From contig JADFRB010000018.1 in assembly GCA_022561525.1 (NCBI GenBank), forward strand, positions 1 through 11,384: a stretch of DNA of 11,384 nucleotides. The letters run 5' to 3'. Of the stretch, positions 5,900 through 11,384 are shown piece after piece. Each line of letters opens with the position of its first letter. The stretch's first letter is position 1. A model generated the notes under the pieces. That model was not told the DNA's origin. It saw only the letters and a program-made list of their open reading frames with translations, and ran no database searches. A program made the position numbers and the translations under genes. This DNA comes from Nitrospinota bacterium. GTDB taxonomy: Bacteria; Nitrospirota; Nitrospiria; Nitrospirales; UBA8639.

Positions 5900-5900
5900 G

Positions 5901-6024
5901 CGTAAAGCATGAAGAGTAACAAACTTGTTGCCCTCATTGTTTATCCATCACTCATTACGCATGATGTGCTTGAACAATGAAGAATAAAGACTTTTCGGTA
6001 CGCATCACGCATTACGCATCACGA
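5901..6024 (+). repeat. Cluster of CGCATTACGCATCACG-type repeats between fliE and fliF
   Basis: Begins with GCGTAAAGCATGAAGAGTAA right after the fliE stop and ends with a tandem array of a 7-8 nt word (ACGCATCACGCATTACGCAT, 6000-6019, then CACG), the two ends being roughly inverted. A further copy CATCACTCATTACGCATGAT sits at 5946-5965, and TCATTGTT/AACAATGA (5934-5941 / 5973-5980) forms a clean 8-bp stem. The 143-bp gap contains no gene. Confidence 0.7.
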
Positions 6025-6042
6025 AAAAGGTAAATTCAAACG

Positions 6043-7686
6043 ATGGCTGAGAACGAAGAAGGCATCACATCTATTCTGGATAACGTCAAGCAAAATTTTC
6101 AGCGACTCACTTCTATTCAGCGTATGGGATTGCTGTCCCTGTTGGCGTTAGGTCTTGCCGCGATTCCCGTACTGATGCTCATGGGGAGTGAGCCGGATAT
6201 GACCGTGTTATTCACGAACCTCGAGGATGCTGATATCCAAGCCATTGCGGGTCGTCTGGAAGCCCAACAGATTCCTTTTTCCATGGTGGGCAACGGGAAT
6301 ACCATTCTGGTGCCTACTAATCAGGTTCATAAATTGCGCATGCAAATGGCTGGTGAAGGGCTGCCGGAAGCCAGTGGCGTGGGGTTTGAAATCTTCGATC
6401 GAACGAGCCTGGGAGTGGGGGAGTTTGCCCAAAAGGTCAACTTCCGTCGTGCGCTACAAGGGGAATTGGCGCGGACCATTGGGCAGATGCCCAGTGTGCA
6501 ACGGGCTCGGGTTCATATCGTGATTCCCGAACGTCGATTATTTACGAATGATCGAGAACCCGCTCGGGCTGCAGTCGTGGTGACTTCGAAGCGCGGAGGA
6601 ACGTTGACTCAGGCCCAGGTCGAAGGGGTGGTCCATTTAATCGCCAGTAGTGTGGAGGGACTGGACCCCTCTCAGGTGACGGTTGTGGATAGCCGTGGTC
6701 ACGTATTGAGCCGACCCGAACAGGAGGGACTCGTGGAATTGAGCGGGTCTCAGTTGGAGATGCAACGAGCGATTGAAACGGGTTTTGAACGTCGAGTGCA
6801 GACGATGTTGGATAAGGTCTTGGGTCCGGACAAGTCCGTCGTTCGCATTACCGCGGCGCTGGATTTTCGACAGGTGGAGGTGACCGAGGAGCAGTTTGAT
6901 CCTGAAACGCAGGTCGTGAGAAGCGAGCAACGGAGTCAGGAAAAGGTGACCGGCAGCGATGGGCCTGCCGGGGTTCCTGGTACCCGGTCGAATGTGCCAA
7001 ACGAAGAGCCCCCCGAAGGGTACAATACCAACAAAGAGGCCAAGCGAAAATCCGAAACCATCAATTATGAGATCAATCGAAAAATCAGCAAAGTGATTGA
7101 GCCGAGCGGGACGATCCAACGCCTATCCGTGGCCGTCTTAGTGGATGGATCCTATGAGACAGTCGTGAACGAGGAATCCGGAGAAACAACCTTCCAGTAT
7201 GTGCCACGCGGTGAAGAGGAAATGGCGAAATTGGAGAATAGTATCAAAAAAGCCGTCGGGTTTTCAGAAGACCGAGGGGATCAAATTGAGGTCGTCAATT
7301 ATCCCTTTGAAACTGCCACGCCCGATGCTGACGAACAATCGACGATTCAGGGGGTGGAAGATTTCCTTCACGTGTGGGGCGGATACCTCAAGCCGATCGT
7401 CTTCTTGTTGCTGGGCCTGTCCGTGTTGCTGCTCGTGGTGAAGCCGCTGGTCAAAAACCTGATTGAACCGCAAGTGTCCTCAAGGGCCACGCCCTTGCCC
7501 TCAGGGTTGCCGGCGACGGTTGCCGAGATAGAGGCTCAGGAAGAAGAGAAAGAGAAAGTGAAAGTGATCACTCCCGAGCAAAAGGCCCTGACCCTGGCCG
7601 TTCAAAATCCACAAGCCGCGGCCTATGTCATTCGGGAATGGATCAAGGAAGAGAACCAGGTCGAGACGGCGGTTGAGGTGAAATAA
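6043..7686 (+). CDS. fliF: Flagellar MS-ring protein FliF
   Basis: 547 residues, the normal FliF size. FliF forms the membrane MS ring that supports the rod, the export gate and the FliG rotor. Seen: first membrane segment about 28-48, the ring-building motif region about 50-225 (YscJ/FliF N-terminal domain, with PEASGVGFEIFDR and ELARTIGQMPSVQRARVHIVIPER), FliF C-terminal domain with the beta-collar region about 240-420, second membrane segment about 450-470, and a cytoplasmic tail. The last residues, ALTLAVQNPQAAAYVIREWIKE, are the FliG-binding helix pair. Ribosome binding is weak: AAAAAGG ends 13 nt before ATG 6043, immediately after the repeat array, so translation may be tuned or coupled. 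The stop overlaps the fliG start (TAATG). Confidence 0.97.
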   Translation: MAENEEGITSILDNVKQNFQRLTSIQRMGLLSLLALGLAAIPVLMLMGSEPDMTVLFTNLEDADIQAIAGRLEAQQIPFSMVGNGNTILVPTNQVHKLRMQMAGEGLPEASGVGFEIFDRTSLGVGEFAQKVNFRRALQGELARTIGQMPSVQRARVHIVIPERRLFTNDREPARAAVVVTSKRGGTLTQAQVEGVVHLIASSVEGLDPSQVTVVDSRGHVLSRPEQEGLVELSGSQLEMQRAIETGFERRVQTMLDKVLGPDKSVVRITAALDFRQVEVTEEQFDPETQVVRSEQRSQEKVTGSDGPAGVPGTRSNVPNEEPPEGYNTNKEAKRKSETINYEINRKISKVIEPSGTIQRLSVAVLVDGSYETVVNEESGETTFQYVPRGEEEMAKLENSIKKAVGFSEDRGDQIEVVNYPFETATPDADEQSTIQGVEDFLHVWGGYLKPIVFLLLGLSVLLLVVKPLVKNLIEPQVSSRATPLPSGLPATVAEIEAQEEEKEKVKVITPEQKALTLAVQNPQAAAYVIREWIKEENQVETAVEVK

Positions 7687-8681
7687 TGGGCCACACTTTA
7701 TCGGGTTCTGAAAAATCCGCGATCCTATTATTAGCCATGGGGGAATTGCCCGCAGTCGAAGTCATGAAAATGCTTGACCCCAAGGATATTCGCCAGTTGG
7801 GTCAGGAGATGGGCGGCATGGCGAGTGTGGGCGCTGATGATCACTCCCTGGTCATGTTGGAATTTACCAAGCTGGCTTCGACCTCAGGGCTTTCCGTTGA
7901 AGGCAAAACCTTTCTGTCCAAGGTGTTGAATAAAGCGTTGGGTCGGGATAAAGCCCGCCGAATCTTGGCCTCCTTGAGCACGTCTGACAATGCGGGTTTC
8001 GAAGCGCTCAAGGTTCTTGATGCCGCGTCAATTTCCAATATGCTGACGCACGAGCATCCACAAACCGGTGCCTTAATCCTGGCCAACTTGGATGCCGATC
8101 AGGCGGGGCAAGTGCTCGGGTTGTTACCTGCGAAAAAACGTGAAGAAATCGTCTATCGGCTGGCGTCTACCGAGGATGTCTTACCGAGCGTGTTGGAAGA
8201 ATTGAATACGGTCATTGAAGAAGAATTGCGGGTTGGTGTGGGCCGGAATGCGGTGCCGGTGGGCGGCGCTGGCATGGTGGCGGAAGTTCTGAATTCTGTT
8301 GGAAAGGAGGTGAAGGATAGCATTCTCTCGTCGATGGAAGCCCGCAATGAAAAACTGACCGAAGAAATACGGGCGAAGATGTTTGTCTTTGAGGACCTGG
8401 AATATGTGGATGATCGTGGCATGCAGGAATTGCTGCGTGAGGTGAGTAAAGAAGATCTCATGATTGCCTTGAGAGCAGCGGATGAAGTGTTGCGCGATAA
8501 ATTTTTCAAGAATATGTCCAGTCGTGCGGCAGAGGCCTTAAAGGATGATATGGAGGCGAAAGGTCCGGCGAAGATCAGTGATGTGGAAGCCAGCCAACGC
8601 ACGATTTTGAAAGTGGCCCAAAAACTCGCGGCTGAAGGACGAGTGGTGCTTGGAGGCAAAGATGGCGAACAGATGGTCTAG
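7686..8681 (+). CDS. fliG: Flagellar motor switch protein FliG
   Basis: 331 residues, the family length. FliG sits under the MS ring, binds FliF and FliM, and is the rotor part on which stators generate torque. Seen: N-terminal FliF-binding domain (LSGSEKSAILLLAMGE), middle domain with the EHPQT motif at 123-127, a GG hinge at 193-194, and the C-terminal domain with MFVFEDL (232-238). The charged torque-helix residues known from E. coli appear conserved in kind: Arg263, Arg280, Asp287/Asp288 and Lys296. The ATG overlaps the fliF TAA by one base (TAATG), so translational coupling is likely; its end overlaps fliH by 20 bp. Confidence 0.97.
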   Translation: MGHTLSGSEKSAILLLAMGELPAVEVMKMLDPKDIRQLGQEMGGMASVGADDHSLVMLEFTKLASTSGLSVEGKTFLSKVLNKALGRDKARRILASLSTSDNAGFEALKVLDAASISNMLTHEHPQTGALILANLDADQAGQVLGLLPAKKREEIVYRLASTEDVLPSVLEELNTVIEEELRVGVGRNAVPVGGAGMVAEVLNSVGKEVKDSILSSMEARNEKLTEEIRAKMFVFEDLEYVDDRGMQELLREVSKEDLMIALRAADEVLRDKFFKNMSSRAAEALKDDMEAKGPAKISDVEASQRTILKVAQKLAAEGRVVLGGKDGEQMV

Positions 8682-9315
8682 GATTATTAAAGAGCCTGAG
8701 GGGGTGTTGGCGATTGAAAGCTGGGAAGCGCTGGATTTAGAAGAGGAGCGGCTGGCCCAAGAGCGTGCTGAACAGGAAAAGGAGCCCCCACACGATTGCT
8801 CGCAGTTGCAACAGGACGCCCATGCGGCCGGGCGAATCCAAGGACGGGCTGAAGTGCAAGGCCCGGCTGACGCTGAAATACAACGAGCCTTAGGCATGGT
8901 GGCTCAAGTTGAACAACTCCGTATACAATCAGCCAAGCAATCGGAATCCGATATTGTCGAACTGGCGTTGGCCATGGCCCGAAAAGTCATTCATCGCGAA
9001 GCATCTCTGGACCCAGATATTGTTGTCACGCAAGTTCGGGAGATTATTTCCAACATCGCCGAGAAGGCCTTGATTCGTGTTCTCGTTCACCCCGGTGAGG
9101 TGGAGTATCTCCAAACCTTTCGCCAGTCGTTTGTTGGCGCCGATGGCACACCTTTGCAGCTCAGTATTGAACCGGATGAGACGATCCAGCTAGGCGGATG
9201 CATCATCGAGTCCAGCCAATATTTCATAAATGCCACGATCGAAAAACAACTCGAAGCCATCTGGCAGGAAATGATTACGTCTGATGCCGAGATCGACCCT
9301 CCTGCAACGTCTTGA
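8662..9315 (+). CDS. fliH: Flagellar export ATPase regulator/stator FliH
   Basis: 217 residues from ATG 8662. FliH forms a dimer that binds FliI, keeps it inactive in the cytosol, and anchors the ATPase to the switch/export gate. Seen: an N-terminal tail with two Trp (RWSRIIKEPEGVLAIESW), a charged coiled-coil region rich in Glu/Gln and Ala/Gly (about 28-95), and the FliH/HrpE C-terminal domain (LALAMARKVIHREASLDPDI, then EKALIRVLVHPGEVEYL, and DETIQLGGCIIES). A TTG at 8650 in frame would add four residues, but GGAGG (8652-8656) is spaced correctly for ATG 8662, so that is chosen. It overlaps fliG by 20 bp and fliI by 32 bp. Confidence 0.93.
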   Translation: MANRWSRIIKEPEGVLAIESWEALDLEEERLAQERAEQEKEPPHDCSQLQQDAHAAGRIQGRAEVQGPADAEIQRALGMVAQVEQLRIQSAKQSESDIVELALAMARKVIHREASLDPDIVVTQVREIISNIAEKALIRVLVHPGEVEYLQTFRQSFVGADGTPLQLSIEPDETIQLGGCIIESSQYFINATIEKQLEAIWQEMITSDAEIDPPATS

Positions 9316-10615
9316 CGAAATTCGTCCCATCAAAATTCATGGTCGTGTCTGTCGAGCCGTCGGGCTGACTATTGAAGGGACAGGGCCAGTAACCTCCGTA
9401 GGGCAACGGTGCCAAATTTTTTCTCCCGGCGGTGACCATGTTGAAGCGGAAGTGGTGGGGTTCCGTGACAATCGGGTGCTCGTGATGCCACTGGGAGAGG
9501 TCCGCGGCATTGGGCCCGGCAGTCGTCTGGTGTATCACCCCGGGAGCCCCAGTGTGAAGGTGGGGTCTGAATTATTGGGCCGGGTCCTGGATGGGTTAGG
9601 TCATCCGCTGGATGGCAAAGGACTTGTGCCTTCAACTGCCTCCTATCCCTTGTTTTCACCATCCTTCAATCCATTGCATCGGGCCCGCATTACAAAACCG
9701 TTGGATCTAGGCATTCGTGCCATTAATGGGCTGCTGACCTGCGGACAGGGCCAGAAAATCGGCATCTTCGCAGGGAGCGGGGTAGGAAAAAGTGTGTTGC
9801 TCGGCATGATGTGCCGACAGACAGCCGCGGACGTGACGGTGCTGGCGCTGATTGGAGAGCGTGGTCGTGAGGTGAAGGAATTTATTGAAAAGGAGTTAGG
9901 GGAGGAAGGGTTGAAACGAACTGTGGTCATTGCCGCGACGTCCGATCAACCCCCACTCGTACGACTGCGTGGAGCGTTTATCGCGACCGCGATTGCCGAG
10001 TATTTCCGAGACCAGGGCCAGCACGTGCTCTTGCTCATGGATTCGTTGACGCGCGTCGCCCATGCCCAACGGGAAGTTGGCTTAGCTGTGGGAGAACCTC
10101 CCACGTCAAAAGGATATCCACCCTCGGTTTTTACCGTGCTGCCACGATTGTTGGAACGAGTGGGGCCTACGACACGCGGGTCGGTAACAGGGCTATACAC
10201 GGTGCTGGTGGAAGGGGATGATTTAGCTGACCCCGTCGCTGACTTCGTACGGACCATCCTGGATGGCCATATTGTGTTAAGTCGGGACTTGGCTTCTCGT
10301 GCCCATTTTCCCGCGATCGATGTGCTCCAAAGCGTGAGTCGTGTGATGCCCGATATCGTTGAGCCTTCACAAATGGACTCAGCACGTGCGTTGGTGGAAC
10401 TGATGTCTCTCTATCGCAATGCAGAAGATCTGATTAATTTGGGGGCGTATCGTAGCGGATCGAATCCTCGACTAGACTTGGCGGTCGCCATGATGGACCC
10501 GATCACACAATTTCTTCGCCAAGGGATCGCCGACCGCGCTGACTTGGCAGCGAGTTTGCAAGGCTTGGATCAACTAGTCGCGCAAGCGCAGGAACTGGGG
10601 GGACACAAAACGTGA
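9284..10615 (+). CDS. fliI: Flagellum-specific ATP synthase-like export ATPase FliI
   Basis: 443 residues, typical size. FliI is the F1-beta-like hexameric ATPase on the cytoplasmic face of the flagellar type III export gate, helping unload chaperones and unfold substrates. Seen: N-terminal beta-barrel about 15-90, Walker A AGSGVGKS at 163-170, the GERGREV segment with the catalytic Glu (191-197), Walker B VLLLMDSLTR 248-257, the GEPPTSKGYPPSVF block (270-283), and the family SRVMPDIV segment (352-359). The start ATG 9284 lies inside fliH with only a distant AGGAA upstream; coupling to fliH translation is likely. The stop TGA lies in the left arm of the repeat that fills the gap before fliJ. 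Confidence 0.97.
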   Translation: MPRSTLLQRLDEIRPIKIHGRVCRAVGLTIEGTGPVTSVGQRCQIFSPGGDHVEAEVVGFRDNRVLVMPLGEVRGIGPGSRLVYHPGSPSVKVGSELLGRVLDGLGHPLDGKGLVPSTASYPLFSPSFNPLHRARITKPLDLGIRAINGLLTCGQGQKIGIFAGSGVGKSVLLGMMCRQTAADVTVLALIGERGREVKEFIEKELGEEGLKRTVVIAATSDQPPLVRLRGAFIATAIAEYFRDQGQHVLLLMDSLTRVAHAQREVGLAVGEPPTSKGYPPSVFTVLPRLLERVGPTTRGSVTGLYTVLVEGDDLADPVADFVRTILDGHIVLSRDLASRAHFPAIDVLQSVSRVMPDIVEPSQMDSARALVELMSLYRNAEDLINLGAYRSGSNPRLDLAVAMMDPITQFLRQGIADRADLAASLQGLDQLVAQAQELGGHKT

Positions 10616-10687
10616 AGCGTCATGCGTGAAGCGGAACGCGGGAAAATCATTCTCATCCCATAACTCATCACGCATTACGTCTAACGA
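10611..10687 (+). repeat. Imperfect inverted repeat of CGTGATGCGT-like words between fliI and fliJ
   Basis: CGTGAAGCGTCATGCGTGAA (10611-10630), which includes the fliI stop codon, faces CTCATCACGCATTACGTCTA (10664-10683); most positions pair when one gap is allowed. Same word family as in the flgC/fliE and fliE/fliF gaps. Confidence 0.7.
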
Positions 10688-10741
10688 AATCTACCATGCG
10701 AAACTTGGCAACCAAAAAACGAGGCCCTTTCAGTGAGTGAT

Positions 10742-10760
10742 TTTTTCCACATGGGAAAAA
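10742..10760 (+). other. Small A/T-rich hairpin upstream of fliJ
   Basis: TTTTTCC (10742-10748) and GGAAAAA (10754-10760) form a perfect 7-bp stem with a 5-nt loop, followed by TTTT. It resembles a short intrinsic terminator or an RNA end, but the stem is mostly A-U and so is weak. It lies about 16 nt before fliJ. Confidence 0.3.
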
Positions 10761-10776
10761 TTTTCATAGGTAAATT

Positions 10777-11214
10777 ATGAATTTGGGCAACATTGTACGG
10801 TTTCGGACGCAAGTGGAAGACATGATCAAGGAAGAGTTAGCCCTTGCAGAATGGGGAAAAAGCCAGGAAATCACGAAACACGAGATACTCCAGAAGGATC
10901 TGCAAACCATTTCTGCAGAGTTGGAACGAAACTTGCCTCATGGCATTGCAGGAGCGTTTATCGAGGAGCGATATCGATGGTTGGAAGAAACCAGTCAACG
11001 GATAGAACGTCAAGCCCACGTGCTCGGAGAACGAGAGAAGAAAATAGAGGCATTGCAGGATAAGTTAAAGGATGCGCATCACCAGAGACGAATCATGGAG
11101 ATAATGATGACGAAACAACAGACCGAACGCCAACAACGAATCCAGAAGCACGAACAACGTGAGCAGGATGAGCTGGCGGCCTTACGTGTCTTCGCGGGCA
11201 GGGAAGGGGCCTAA
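10777..11214 (+). CDS. fliJ: Flagellar export chaperone/stalk protein FliJ
   Basis: 145 residues, the usual length. FliJ is a long antiparallel coiled coil in the centre of the FliI hexamer, linking it to FlhA and escorting empty chaperones. Seen: almost wholly helical and charged sequence rich in Glu, Gln, Lys and Arg, beginning with the family-like RFRTQVEDMIKEELALAEW and ending in a Gln/Arg-rich helix (TKQQTERQQRIQKHEQREQDELA). Sequence is poorly conserved in this family, so the call rests on length, coiled-coil character and the place right after fliI. AGG sits 6 nt before ATG 10777. Unlike fliF-fliI, it is separated from its upstream gene by 161 bp. Confidence 0.85.
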   Translation: MNLGNIVRFRTQVEDMIKEELALAEWGKSQEITKHEILQKDLQTISAELERNLPHGIAGAFIEERYRWLEETSQRIERQAHVLGEREKKIEALQDKLKDAHHQRRIMEIMMTKQQTERQQRIQKHEQREQDELAALRVFAGREGA

Positions 11215-11217
11215 TTG

Positions 11218-11384
11218 ATGTTCCCATCGCGTATCGTGACAGTGTGGATCGGGTTGGCATTAGCCTTGGCCATGTTCGTGGTGGTACCAGTCTACGGAAC
11301 AGGCAGTGAGAAACAGGCTTCCCCATCTGGCACTAAGGCTGAGAATAGCCATCCATTTGATGCTCAGACTGATGCTACGGCTCA
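11218..11384 (+). CDS. N-terminus of an exported or membrane-anchored protein, possible MotE/FliK-region gene (cut by window edge)
   Basis: 55 residues are visible, then the window ends. Starts three bases after the fliJ stop, with AAGGGG about 9 nt upstream, so it belongs to the same operon. Seen: a hydrophobic segment at 6-26 (IVTVWIGLALALAMFVVVPV) that is either a signal peptide or an N-terminal anchor, then a low-complexity, Ser/Thr/Ala/Asp-rich stretch. I do not recognise a family from this piece. In several bacteria the gene after fliJ encodes a MotE-like (MgtE-N) periplasmic or membrane protein, or FliK; the N-terminal hydrophobic segment fits MotE better than FliK, which has no such segment. 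This is a guess from position. Confidence 0.7.
   Translation, partial: MFPSRIVTVWIGLALALAMFVVVPVYGTGSEKQASPSGTKAENSHPFDAQTDATA

Noticed and set aside
4921..10687. CRISPR array made of the CGTGATGCGT-type repeats
   Set aside because: Words are 7-8 nt, degenerate and inverted, with no constant spacers of 30-40 nt and no cas genes.
10700..10776. Sigma-54 promoter for fliJ at TTGGCAACC
   Set aside because: A TGGCA-like -24 word is present at about 10705, but no TTGC word sits at the -12 spacing.

Overview
The window is a piece of bacterial chromosome dominated by the start of a flagellar export/basal-body operon (flgB-flgC-fliE-fliF-fliG-fliH-fliI-fliJ, then the start of a further exported or membrane protein), all on the + strand from about 4460 to the right edge. 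Protein features, an NtrC-type flagellar regulator next to the operon, and the style of the extragenic repeats suggest a member of Nitrospirota, most likely Nitrospira-like. That is a judgement from memory of such genomes, not a search result.

Left part (1-2538, - strand): a truncated di-haem cytochrome c peroxidase/MauG-family gene (start at 808, 3' end outside the window) lies 140 bp downstream of a complete cytosolic hybrid sensor kinase (PAS, HisKA, HATPase_c, receiver). The kinase gene is bracketed by a 17-bp perfect (26-nt imperfect) inverted repeat. Centre (2539-4502): divergent from the kinase is a sigma-54-dependent response regulator (receiver, AAA+ with GAFTGA, Fis-type HTH) of the FlrC/FleR/AtoC type. 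It is framed by two long hairpin-forming extragenic repeats of the same general design, one upstream (2643-2789) and one starting right after its stop codon (4177-4321). A textbook sigma-54 promoter (TGGCAC-N5-TTGCT, 4461-4476) then sits directly in front of flgB.

Right part (4503-11384): the flagellar genes encode the proximal rod (FlgB, FlgC), the rod/MS-ring adaptor (FliE), the MS ring (FliF), the rotor switch (FliG) and the export ATPase complex (FliH, FliI, FliJ). fliF-fliG-fliH-fliI are tightly overlapped. The four looser junctions (flgB/flgC, flgC/fliE, fliE/fliF, fliI/fliJ) each carry imperfect inverted copies of short CGTGATGCGT- or CTCGTATCTCGT-like words, which would form hairpins in the operon mRNA.

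Likely logic: the kinase and the sigma-54 activator form a two-component control point whose output is the sigma-54 promoter of the flagellar operon; this is inferred from position. The protein genes are ordinary. The unusual content is extragenic: the inverted repeat around the kinase, two large related hairpin elements, and the hairpin family in the gaps of the operon.
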